From positions 336 to 5,717 of the forward strand of contig DNSZ01000164.1 of NCBI GenBank assembly GCA_003500165.1: 5,382 nt of DNA. Reading direction: 5' to 3'. The position numbers were made by a program, and so were the translations under genes. This document shows, piece after piece, positions 1-5,235 of the stretch; the first letter of the stretch is position 1; each line of letters opens with the position of its first letter. The DNA is from Paracoccaceae bacterium. GTDB lineage: Bacteria; Pseudomonadota; Alphaproteobacteria; Rhodobacterales; Rhodobacteraceae. The notes below the pieces were generated by a model. It saw nothing but the letters and a program-made list of their open reading frames with translations, was not told where the DNA came from and ran no database searches.

Positions 1-20
1 CGCCCGCCGCGCGGCGGGCG
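1..20. other. Perfect 20-bp GC palindrome
   Basis: CGCCCGCCGCGCGGCGGGCG is exactly its own reverse complement, and as RNA it could form a stem of about 8 bp on either strand. No T-tract follows on the plus strand, and the minus-strand continuation lies outside the window. It shares the 15-mer CCGCCGCGCGGCGGG with the palindrome at 1995-2008, just downstream of the aldo/keto reductase gene. It may be a terminator-like hairpin of a gene beyond the left edge; that role is inference. Confidence 0.45.
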
Positions 21-95
21 TCTGCCAGATGCCACGGCATCGGGCGTTCGATCCCGACTTTGGGTAACCCGCCCCAGTCGCTGCAACGGCAGTCA
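21..95. other. Non-coding stretch with small dyads
   Basis: I see no gene here. The stretch holds three short inverted repeats: GATGCC/GGCATC at 28-41 (2-nt centre), TCGGG/CCCGA at 40-57 (8-nt loop) and GGGT/ACCC at 62-70. The string GTTCGATCC at 46-54 resembles a tRNA T-loop, but the flanking bases do not form a 5-bp T-stem around a 7-nt loop and there is no acceptor partner. No frame reads into the transposase homology that begins near 140, so the upstream part of that gene has been lost or replaced. Confidence 0.4.
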
Positions 96-132
96 TTATG
101 CCAACGATCACTGATCGTGACCGTTGGCATAA
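96..132. repeat. 37-nt near-perfect inverted repeat
   Basis: Outer arms TTATGCCAACG (96-106) and CGTTGGCATAA (122-132) are perfect 11-bp complements. After one mismatched pair (107/121) the dyad continues as TCAC (108-111) and GTGA (117-120) around the 5-nt centre TGATC. It lies just before the point where transposase homology begins (about 140). No T-tract follows, so it is not a typical intrinsic terminator. It could be a pair of facing element ends, a deletion scar, or a symmetric protein-binding site. The structure is certain; the role is unknown. Confidence 0.6.
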
Positions 133-139
133 ACCGATC

Positions 140-319
140 CAACGCGGCGTGCACCGATCCGCGGGCGGGTTGGAGGCCGATATCGCCGCCCTCATCGAGG
201 CACACAACGAAGCTCCGAAGCCATGCAAGTGGCTCTGGTCAGCCGACGCGATCCTCGCTTCCGTCAGACGCTTCTGTCAGAAAACCCCATGCCACAGGCT
301 TTTGTATTCAGGCGACTAG
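140..319 (+). pseudogene. IS630-family transposase, C-terminal remnant
   Basis: The frame ending in TAG at 317-319 encodes about 59 residues that look like the C-terminal end of IS630/Tc1-type DDE transposases. It starts with QRGVHRSAGGLEADI and continues through IEAHNEAPKP, W-x-W-SADAILASV and RRFCQKT. In the family this tail follows the last catalytic acidic residue and normally reads LEAxI..(Y/F)I..HN..PKPF.W..SA..IL..V.RFC. Everything upstream is missing: the N-terminal helix-turn-helix and the whole DDE core are absent in all three plus-strand frames between 1 and 140. A formal ATG exists at 98, but it falls inside the inverted repeat and the residues from it to about 140 do not resemble the family, so I do not treat it as a real start. 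The remnant converges on the membrane-protein gene and their stop codons share the CTAG at 316-319. It is a dead fragment and should encode no functional product. The family call rests on motif memory. Confidence 0.7.
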
Positions 320-879
320 GCCTCTGCGGCGCGCTTGTGCCCGAACAGCCGATCCCCCATCACCAGAAGCACGATGGTCACCAGCGCGAGCCCCAGCAGC
401 AGCCACTGGAACTGGTCCACATAGGTGGCCAGCACCGTGCCGCCCAGGATCAGCGCGCCGATCAGCAGCATGCGCCAGCTGCCATGCACCCCGGACAGAT
501 AGGTCGACAGCCCAAGCAGGACGCTGGCCATGAGGCCGGCATCGGTATTGGCCATCCGGCCCGAGGCGATGAACACGAACACCATGTGGATCGCCACCAG
601 CACACCGAACCAGTGGACTGCCAGCTTCAGCAGCAGCCGCCACCAAATGACCTGGGGCGTGCGGTGACGCCAGAAAACGACGAAGCTGGCGACAAAGAAG
701 ATGGCGACCACGATCAGCCAGTATCGCTCGCTCGAAAGGACGGCCATGTCGGTCCAGACGATGCCGACAAAACACAGCCCGGACAGGACCGCGGCAATGA
801 CGACATCGACCACCAGCGCGCTGCTGCCGGATGGCTCGGTCGGCTTGGCGGATGCGGTTTCAGTATCGATGTCGGTCAT
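316..879 (-). CDS. Multi-pass membrane protein, unknown function
   Basis: This 187-residue protein has a short polar N-terminus (1-20, rich in T, S, E and K) followed by about six hydrophobic stretches at roughly 21-42, 53-70, 82-105, 114-131, 136-154 and 157-174. It ends in a short basic tail (RLFGHKRAAEA). Charged residues cluster in the loops, for instance RHR at 71-73, as expected for an inner-membrane protein. I see no transporter signature, catalytic motif or heme-ligand pattern, and I do not recognise a family. The start at 877-879 is supported by AGGGGG (884-889) four bases upstream. It is the last gene of the minus-strand run, 55 bp after the Gfo/Idh/MocA gene, with no obvious terminator after it. 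Its TAG stop overlaps the TAG of the transposase remnant on the other strand, so the last codons could have been altered by the insertion. That is inference: the reading frame shows no other damage. Confidence 0.8.
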   Translation of the reverse strand: MTDIDTETASAKPTEPSGSSALVVDVVIAAVLSGLCFVGIVWTDMAVLSSERYWLIVVAIFFVASFVVFWRHRTPQVIWWRLLLKLAVHWFGVLVAIHMVFVFIASGRMANTDAGLMASVLLGLSTYLSGVHGSWRMLLIGALILGGTVLATYVDQFQWLLLGLALVTIVLLVMGDRLFGHKRAAEA

Positions 880-934
880 GGCGCCCCCTGGCTTCTGGTC
901 TTTTCCTGCAACCTAGCCGCGACCGCACCGCCGT

Positions 935-1909
935 TCAATCGCGCAGGCCGGCAGCCGCGAAAATCCTGTCCAGCATCGCCTGGTTGCCGCGCGAAAACGC
1001 CAGCGGGCAGGGATAGGCCGCGCCGGTTCGGACGCTTCGGTTGAACGCCGCGATCTGCAGCACATAGTGACGCGCGGTCGGGAAACGCTCGACCAGATCG
1101 GTGCCGTCGGCGCGGCGCCAGTGAATCTGTGCCTCGCCCGCGACGGCGGCGTTGAACGGTGCCGGCAGGCGCAGCCAGCCCCTTGTGCCGTGGAAAACCA
1201 TCTCCTGGCGGGGGGCCAACCGCGTGCCGACATGAAACTGCAGCGTGAACCCCGGGAAGTCGGCGCGCACCTCGGCCAGCACGTCGACGCCGCCTTCGCA
1301 CGCGGCTCGGGCAGCGATCGCCACCGGCTCGGCCCCGGTGGCAAAGCGCGTCGTCACCGTGGGATAGACCCCGATATCGTAAAGCGCGCCGCCGCCCCGT
1401 TCGGCGATGTTGCGGATATTGCCGCGGTCGCCATTGCAAAAGGTGAAGGCGCCGTCGACGCGGCGCAGATCGCCGACCGCGCCATCGGCCAGCATCGCGC
1501 GGACCCGCGCCCATTGCGGGTGATGGACCACCATGAAGCCCTCGGCGATCAGCTTCCCGCTGGCATCGCGGGCCGCGATCAGCCGGTCGATGTCATCGGC
1601 CCGCAGGGCAATCGGCTTTTCGCACAGAACGTGCTTGCCGGCCGCGGCGGCGCGCAGCGTCCAGGGCACATGCATGTCGTTGGGCAGCGGGACATAGACC
1701 GCATCGATGTCCGGGTCGGCCAGCAGCGCGTCATAGCTCTCGTGGATGCGCAGCCCCGGATAGCAGGCGACAAAGGGCGCGGCCCTGGCCGGGTCGCGGG
1801 TGGCGAGTGCGGCCAGCAGCCCGCCCTCGGCCAGATGGATCGCCGGTGCCATTTCGGCGCGGGCAAACCCCGACGCCCCCAGAATGCCCCAGCGCACCGG
1901 TTGGGTCAT
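935..1909 (-). CDS. Gfo/Idh/MocA-family NAD(P)-dependent oxidoreductase
   Basis: This 324-residue cytoplasmic enzyme has the two-domain architecture of the family. The N-terminal Rossmann fold begins VRWGILGASGFA (5-16), a glycine-rich dinucleotide loop. It is followed by YVPLPNDMHVPWTLRAAAAGKHVLCEKP (72-99), which contains the hallmark EKP at 97-99, whose lysine is the usual catalytic or cofactor-contact residue. EGFMVVHHPQW (123-133) resembles the family's E-A-F-M-Y-R-x-H-P-Q stretch. GGGALYDIGVYP (172-183) is the conserved substrate-side motif of the C-terminal alpha/beta domain. The length is normal. The best-characterised relatives with this pattern are D-xylose 1-dehydrogenases and dimeric dihydrodiol dehydrogenases, so a sugar or trans-diol substrate is possible, but the sequence does not decide it. 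The start at 1907-1909 is chosen over an in-frame ATG at 1954 because AGGGGGG (1916-1922) lies six bases upstream and the extra 15 residues (MASAQGDAAATGGRR) look non-homologous. It is downstream of the aldo/keto reductase and 55 bp before the membrane protein. Confidence 0.9.
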   Translation of the reverse strand: MTQPVRWGILGASGFARAEMAPAIHLAEGGLLAALATRDPARAAPFVACYPGLRIHESYDALLADPDIDAVYVPLPNDMHVPWTLRAAAAGKHVLCEKPIALRADDIDRLIAARDASGKLIAEGFMVVHHPQWARVRAMLADGAVGDLRRVDGAFTFCNGDRGNIRNIAERGGGALYDIGVYPTVTTRFATGAEPVAIAARAACEGGVDVLAEVRADFPGFTLQFHVGTRLAPRQEMVFHGTRGWLRLPAPFNAAVAGEAQIHWRRADGTDLVERFPTARHYVLQIAAFNRSVRTGAAYPCPLAFSRGNQAMLDRIFAAAGLRD

Positions 1910-1956
1910 GCGCCGCCCCCCTGTTGCTGCCGCGTCACCCTGCGCCGATGCCACCG

Positions 1957-1983
1957 GCCTGGCAAGGCCGGCCGGGGCCAGGC
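1957..1983 (-). other. Hairpin in the 101-bp gap before the Gfo/Idh/MocA gene
   Basis: Arms GCCTGGC (1957-1963) and GCCAGGC (1977-1983) are complementary across a 13-nt centre that itself contains the palindrome GGCCGGCC (1967-1974). Together with the palindrome at 1995-2008 it fills much of the gap between the aldo/keto reductase stop and the next ribosome-binding site. It could be a processing or attenuation structure. No T-tract follows on the minus strand. Confidence 0.35.
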
Positions 1984-1994
1984 GGCGGCCCCGA

Positions 1995-2008
1995 CCGCCG
2001 CGCGGCGG
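1995..2008 (-). terminator. GC palindrome after the aldo/keto reductase; weak terminator candidate
   Basis: CCGCCGCGCGGCGG is a perfect 14-bp palindrome that starts two bases beyond the aldo/keto reductase stop codon in the direction of transcription. The position suits a 3'-end hairpin. The sequence after it on the minus strand (TCGGGGCC) has no U-tract, so intrinsic termination would be inefficient at best. It may protect the mRNA end or cause partial polarity instead. The same core occurs at 4-17. Confidence 0.3.
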
Positions 2009-2010
2009 GT

Positions 2011-3054
2011 TCAGGTGGCCGCGCCCGTCTGCAGCAGCGTGGTGCGGGCTTCGGTCTGGCGGGTCAGCATCCAGCCGGGGTATTCCGCCGGCAGCCGGGT
2101 GACCGCGTCGAGCGCGGCCAGCTCCGCCTCGGACAGCGTCACCCCGACAGCGCCCAGATTGTCGGTCAGCTGATCGACCCGCCTGGCGCCCACGATCACG
2201 GTCGTCACCACCTTTTGGTGCAGCAGCCAGGCGATGGCCACCCGCGCCACCGTGCAGCCCTTTTCCGCTGCCATGCCGCGCAGCGCATCGATGGCGTCAA
2301 ACGCCCGGTCCCGGTCGACCGGCGGAAAGTCGAAGCTTGCGCGGCGGCCCTCGGCCGTGGCGCCACTGCGGTCGAACTTGCCCGACAGCAGCCCGCCGGC
2401 CAGCGGGCTCCACACCATCAGACCGATGCCTTCGGCCCGCAGCATCGGGACGATCTCGCGCTCCAGATCGCGGCCGGCCAGGGTGTAATAGGCCTGCAGC
2501 GAGACGATCGGGGCGAGGCGGCGCGCCTCGGCGATGCCGGCGGCCTTGACGATCTGCCAGGCAGCCCAGTTCGACAGCCCGACATAGCGGACATGGCCGT
2601 CGCGGACCAGCGTGTCGAGCGCCTCCAGCGTCTCGACGATCGGCGTCGCCGGGTCGAAGCCGTGGATCTGATAAAGATCGATGTGGTCGATCTGCATCCG
2701 CTTCAGGCTCGCCTTGGCCTGGTCGAGGATGTGCCCGCGCGAGGCGCCCGCGCCGTTCGGCCCGGCGCCCATCCGGCCATGCACCTTGGTGGCGATCACC
2801 AGCTCCTGCCGGTTCAGACCAAGGTTGCGGATCGCCTGGCCGAGGATTTCCTCGCTGGCGCCATCGGCATAGATGTTGGCCGTGTCGATGAAATTGACGC
2901 CGGCATCGACGGCGGTGCGCAGCAGGCTTTCGGCCTCGGCCTGGCGCAGCTGGCCGATCTGGCCCCACATCCCGTCGGTCCCGCCGAAGGTCATGGTGCC
3001 AAGGCACAGTTCCGAGACGTAAAGGCCGCTTTGGCCTAGGCGGTTGTAGCGCAT
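2011..3054 (-). CDS. Aldo/keto reductase
   Basis: This 347-residue NADPH-dependent carbonyl reductase has the (alpha/beta)8-barrel of the AKR superfamily and is expected to act in the cytoplasm. The full catalytic tetrad is visible: D57 in NFIDTANIY, Y62, K90 in VIATKV and H131 in DLYQIHG. Other landmarks are the N-terminal strand YNRLGQSGLYVSELCLGTMTFG (3-24), VGLSNW (158-163), the cofactor-side loop SPLAGGLLSGKF (216-227) and the C-terminal NADP-binding segment VIVGARRVDQLTDNL (286-300). Length and motif order are those of the bacterial aryl-alcohol dehydrogenase-like (YajO/IolS-type) AKRs, most of which have no firmly known physiological substrate. The start at 3052-3054 has an excellent Shine-Dalgarno, AAGGAG (3062-3067), seven bases upstream, the best in the window. 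It follows the MDR dehydrogenase gene by 45 bp. With two other oxidoreductases in the run, reduction of aldehydes or ketones formed under stress is a reasonable inference, no more. Confidence 0.95.
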   Translation of the reverse strand: MRYNRLGQSGLYVSELCLGTMTFGGTDGMWGQIGQLRQAEAESLLRTAVDAGVNFIDTANIYADGASEEILGQAIRNLGLNRQELVIATKVHGRMGAGPNGAGASRGHILDQAKASLKRMQIDHIDLYQIHGFDPATPIVETLEALDTLVRDGHVRYVGLSNWAAWQIVKAAGIAEARRLAPIVSLQAYYTLAGRDLEREIVPMLRAEGIGLMVWSPLAGGLLSGKFDRSGATAEGRRASFDFPPVDRDRAFDAIDALRGMAAEKGCTVARVAIAWLLHQKVVTTVIVGARRVDQLTDNLGAVGVTLSEAELAALDAVTRLPAEYPGWMLTRQTEARTTLLQTGAAT

Positions 3055-3080
3055 GATGTGGCTCCTTCGATCTGTGGGGG

Positions 3081-3094
3081 GGCGCGCGCGCGCC
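3081..3094. other. Alternating GC palindrome in the 45-bp gap between dehydrogenase and reductase genes
   Basis: GGCGCGCGCGCGCC is self-complementary and mostly alternating purine-pyrimidine (12 bp at 3082-3093), a composition that can adopt Z-form DNA or an RNA hairpin. It adjoins a run of seven G on the plus strand (3076-3082). It lies between the MDR gene stop (3100) and the ribosome-binding site of the next gene. No terminator T-tract is present, so read-through into the aldo/keto reductase is likely. Confidence 0.35.
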
Positions 3095-3099
3095 GCGGG

Positions 3100-4170
3100 T
3101 CACGGCGTGACGACGATATTTCCGACATGGCGCTTGGCCATGAACGCGGTTTGTGCCGCGGCCAGCTCTTGCAGCGGATAGGCGGCGGCCAGAATCGGGG
3201 CGATTTCGCCGCGTTCGATATAGCCGACCACCGCCCGCATGGTTGCGGGCGCGAGAAAGGTCGAGCCGGTGAAGGTCAGATCGCGCAGATAGAGCACCCG
3301 CAGATCGAGCGGCACCACCGGCCCCGCGATTGCGCCCGAGCAGACATAGCGCCCGCCGCGTTCGAGCGTGTCGATCGGCGCGGGCCAGGCCGGCCCGCCG
3401 ACGACATCGGCCAGCACGGTGATGCGCTCCCCCGCCAGGGCGGCGCGTGGATCGGCCGGCGCGCGGGGCAGCATCCGATCCGCCCCAAGGGCTGCGAGTG
3501 CGGGATGCTTTTCGGGGGCGGCCATGGCAATCACCCTGGCGCCGCGACGTTTGGCCAGCTGGACCAGCGCGCTGCCGACCCCGCCCGAGGCGCCGGTGAC
3601 CAGCACGGTGTCGCCGGCCATGACGCCGGCGCGGGCCAGCATCCCCTCGGCGGTGGAATAGGAACAGGGAAAGGTCGCCAGCTCCGCATCCGTCAGCGGG
3701 CTGTCGATGGCCAGCGCGTTGCCGCCCGGCAGCGTGCAGAATTCGGCGAAGCCGCCATCGCGCTCGGAGCCGAGATAGCCCGCTTTGGCCGCGTCCGCCG
3801 GGGCGGCGGGGTCGCGCAGCCAGGTATCGGCGACGATGCGCTGGCCGATCCGCGCCGGGTCGACGCCCGCGCCGACCGCCACGATCCTGCCGCAGACATC
3901 CGCCCCCTGGATGCGCGGAAAGACGATCGGGGTGCCGCCCCAGCTGGGCGCGTCCCCGGCCGGGCCAGCGGCATCCCCGGTCGCGCCCGTCACCGCGCTC
4001 GAATACCAGCCGGTCCGGGTGTTCACATCGGTGTTGTTGAGCCCGCAGGCGCGGACCCGCACCAGCACCTCGCCCGGTTCGGGTTCGGGGCGCGGCCAGT
4101 CGGTGCGCCATGCATAGCGATCGAGCCCGCCATGGCCGGTCAGCACCATGGCGCGCATGGTCGCGGTCAT
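3100..4170 (-). CDS. MDR-superfamily alcohol dehydrogenase / quinone oxidoreductase-like protein
   Basis: This 356-residue protein has the medium-chain dehydrogenase/reductase layout: an N-terminal GroES-like domain (about 30-150) and a C-terminal Rossmann domain. GEVLVRVRACGLNNTDVNTRTG (33-54) is the N-terminal signature. IQGADVCGRIVAVG (87-100) stands where zinc enzymes carry GHE. DTVLVTGASGGVGSALVQLAKRRGARV (187-213) is the NAD(P)-binding loop, with GASGGVG at 193-199. The catalytic-zinc His-Glu pair is replaced by A90-D91, and no four-cysteine structural-zinc lobe is visible around 100-145. It is therefore probably a zinc-independent, NADPH-dependent reductase of the quinone oxidoreductase/enoyl reductase type rather than a true alcohol dehydrogenase. 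A Gly/Ala/Thr-rich stretch at 57-80 lengthens the N-terminal domain. The ATG (4168-4170) overlaps the rpoH TGA as ATGA. The Shine-Dalgarno is weak, so translation probably depends on ribosomes finishing rpoH. A second in-frame ATG at residue 5 is an alternative start. The substrate is unknown. Confidence 0.9.
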   Translation of the reverse strand: MTATMRAMVLTGHGGLDRYAWRTDWPRPEPEPGEVLVRVRACGLNNTDVNTRTGWYSSAVTGATGDAAGPAGDAPSWGGTPIVFPRIQGADVCGRIVAVGAGVDPARIGQRIVADTWLRDPAAPADAAKAGYLGSERDGGFAEFCTLPGGNALAIDSPLTDAELATFPCSYSTAEGMLARAGVMAGDTVLVTGASGGVGSALVQLAKRRGARVIAMAAPEKHPALAALGADRMLPRAPADPRAALAGERITVLADVVGGPAWPAPIDTLERGGRYVCSGAIAGPVVPLDLRVLYLRDLTFTGSTFLAPATMRAVVGYIERGEIAPILAAAYPLQELAAAQTAFMAKRHVGNIVVTP

Positions 4171-5066
4171 CCCGCCGCGACCAGACCCTGGTCGCGCGCC
4201 AGCTCGCGCATGCGTTTCTGCAGCTTCTCGAAGGCCCGCACCTCGATCTGGCGGATCCGTTCGCGGCTGACGTCGTAATCGCCCGACAGCGCCTCCAGCG
4301 TCACCGGGTCCTCGACCAGGCGGCGGCGGGTCAGGATATCGCGCTCGCGCTCGTTCAGCGTGTCCATCGCCTGTTCCAGCAGGGCGCGCCGCGCGTCGAG
4401 TTCGTCACGCTCGGCATAGTCGGTGGCCTGGTCGGCGGCCTCGTCCTCGATCCAGTCGACCCACTCCGTGCTGCCTTCGCCATCGGCCCCGCCGATCTGC
4501 GCGTTGAGCGAGGCATCCCCGCCCGACAGCCGGCGGTTCATGGCGACCACCTCATCCTCGGAGACGTTCAGATCATGCGCGATCCGCTTGACGTTTTCGG
4601 GGCGCATGTCGCCATCCTCCAGCGCGCCGATGCGCGCCTTGGCCTTGCGCAGGTTGAAGAACAGCTTCTTCTGGGCCGAGGTCGTGCCAAGCTTCACCAG
4701 CGACCACGACCGCAGGATGTATTCCTGGATCGCCGCGCGGATCCACCACATCGCATAGGTCGCCAGGCGAAAGCCCTTTTCCGGATCGAACCGCTTGACC
4801 GCCTGCATCAGGCCGACATTGGCCTCGGAAATCACTTCGGCCGTGGGCAGGCCATAGCCGCGATAGCCCATGGCGATCTTGGCAGCGAGCCGCAGATGGC
4901 TGGTGACCAGCTTGTGCGCGGCCTCGGTGTCGTGATGATCCACCCAGCTCTTCGCCAGCATGTATTCCTCTTCGGGTTCCAGCATCGGGAACTTGCGGAT
5001 CTCCTGCATGTAGCGGTTCAGCCCCTGTTCGGGGCTGGGCGCGGGCAGGTTGGCATAGCTGGTCAT
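4167..5066 (-). CDS. rpoH: RNA polymerase sigma-32 factor RpoH
   Basis: This heat-shock sigma factor has 299 residues, normal for alphaproteobacterial RpoH. It binds core RNA polymerase and directs it to chaperone and protease promoters. Region 1.2-2.1 covers LNRYMQEIRKFPMLEPEEEYMLAK (16-39). Region 2 runs through LVTSHLRLAAKIAMGYRGYGLP (53-74), ISEANVGLMQAVKRFDPEKGFRLATYAMWWIRAAIQEYILRSWSLVK (79-125). The RpoH box, QKKLFFNLR, is at 132-140; it separates RpoH from housekeeping sigma factors and is tied to core binding and FtsH/DnaK control in E. coli. Region 4.2 has the helix-turn-helix LSGDYDVSRERIRQIEVRAFEKLQKRM near 260-287. The sequence is closest in my memory to Rhodobacteraceae RpoH of the RpoHI type. 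The start at 5064-5066 is preferred to an ATG at 5087 because GGAGGG (5073-5078) lies six bases upstream and family members begin M-x-x-Y-x-NLPAP. It is preceded by an RluA-family gene and overlaps the next gene by 4 nt. Confidence 0.97.
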   Translation of the reverse strand: MTSYANLPAPSPEQGLNRYMQEIRKFPMLEPEEEYMLAKSWVDHHDTEAAHKLVTSHLRLAAKIAMGYRGYGLPTAEVISEANVGLMQAVKRFDPEKGFRLATYAMWWIRAAIQEYILRSWSLVKLGTTSAQKKLFFNLRKAKARIGALEDGDMRPENVKRIAHDLNVSEDEVVAMNRRLSGGDASLNAQIGGADGEGSTEWVDWIEDEAADQATDYAERDELDARRALLEQAMDTLNERERDILTRRRLVEDPVTLEALSGDYDVSRERIRQIEVRAFEKLQKRMRELARDQGLVAAG

Positions 5067-5072
5067 GGGCGG

Positions 5073-5078
5073 CCCTCC
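5073..5078 (-). promoter_or_regulatory. rpoH ribosome-binding site
   Basis: GGAGGG on the minus strand is six bases before the ATG at 5064-5066. It lies inside the reading frame that would start at the upstream ATG (5087), which has no comparable site. This decides the start in favour of the shorter protein. Confidence 0.75.
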
Positions 5079-5105
5079 GAGGCCCAATGTTATGGCTCGT
5101 TACAT

Positions 5106-5134
5106 AATCTAGAACTGAACGGGCCGGTTTACAA
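5106..5134 (-). promoter_or_regulatory. Putative rpoH promoter, sigma70-like with possible sigma32 overlap
   Basis: On the minus strand TTGTAA (5129-5134) and TAGATT (5106-5111) are separated by 17 bp, each matching 4 of 6 consensus bases of a housekeeping promoter. The predicted transcript would start near 5099 with a leader of about 33 nt. The same -35 can be read as CTTG (5132-5135), followed after 18 bp by TCTAGATT. That partly fits the alphaproteobacterial RpoH pattern CTTG-N17/18-CYTATnT, so autoregulation is possible. The AT-rich patch stands out in otherwise GC-rich DNA. Assignment is by eye only. Confidence 0.45.
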
Positions 5135-5144
5135 GTGTCCGATC

Positions 5145-5167
5145 GGCAGGATCGTCACGATAGTGCC
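5145..5167. promoter_or_regulatory. 23-bp interrupted dyad upstream of rpoH, candidate operator
   Basis: The sequence has the form GGCA-NN-ATCGT-N-ACGAT-NN-TGCC, nine of eleven positions per half-site being complementary. It lies at about -46 to -68 from the predicted rpoH start point. The one-base centre and evenly spaced half-sites look more like a dimeric protein-binding site than an RNA hairpin. I do not recognise the regulator. Confidence 0.4.
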
Positions 5168-5189
5168 AACGGCCATTGACATGACCGTT
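5168..5189. other. Hairpin abutting the candidate operator
   Basis: Minus-strand AACGGTCAT and ATGGCCGTT form a 9-bp stem (one G-U pair as RNA) with the 4-nt loop GTCA. It begins exactly where the 23-bp dyad ends. No T-tract follows. It may be part of the rluA-family gene's 3' end or another regulatory dyad. Confidence 0.35.
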
Positions 5190-5205
5190 ACCCGCCGCGC
5201 CTCCG

Positions 5206-5227
5206 GGCGCGCGCCGCTGCGCGCGCC
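5206..5227 (-). terminator. Strong GC hairpin after the pseudouridine synthase gene
   Basis: Perfect 9-bp arms GGCGCGCGC and GCGCGCGCC enclose a 4-nt loop, eight bases downstream of the pseudouridine synthase stop codon on the minus strand. Position and stability suit a transcription terminator or mRNA 3'-end stem. The following bases (CGGAGGCG) contain no U-tract, so it is not a canonical intrinsic terminator and may act with Rho or leave read-through into rpoH. Confidence 0.45.
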
Positions 5228-5235
5228 TCACCGGT

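Noticed and set aside
40..60. tRNA T-loop-like GTTCGATCC, possible tRNA or attachment-site fragment
   Set aside because: The bases around the TTCGATC loop do not pair as a 5-bp T-stem, and no acceptor or anticodon arm can be folded on either strand.
98..139. ATG at 98 as the start of a 73-aa protein
   Set aside because: The start codon lies inside the inverted repeat, there is no ribosome-binding site, and the first 14 residues do not resemble transposase; only the later part has family homology.
264..315. Terminator for the convergent genes near 264-315
   Set aside because: Only a 4-bp stem (CAGA/TCTG) and a four-T run on the minus strand are present, too weak to call.
1910..1954. Upstream ATG (1954) for the Gfo/Idh/MocA gene
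   Set aside because: The strong AGGGGGG site six bases before the ATG at 1909 and the immediate Rossmann-fold start support the shorter form.
2297..4111. 604-codon minus-strand frame spanning two genes
   Set aside because: It is the out-of-frame shadow of the MDR and aldo/keto reductase genes; its translation is arginine-rich and crosses a real gene boundary.
223..4278. Long plus-strand open frames (223-1044, 1067-2173, 1807-3039, 3058-4278), and 4110-5333
   Set aside because: They run antisense to well-recognised minus-strand genes, their translations are low-complexity (rich in R, G, A, H and Q) without family motifs, and they are expected in GC-rich DNA.
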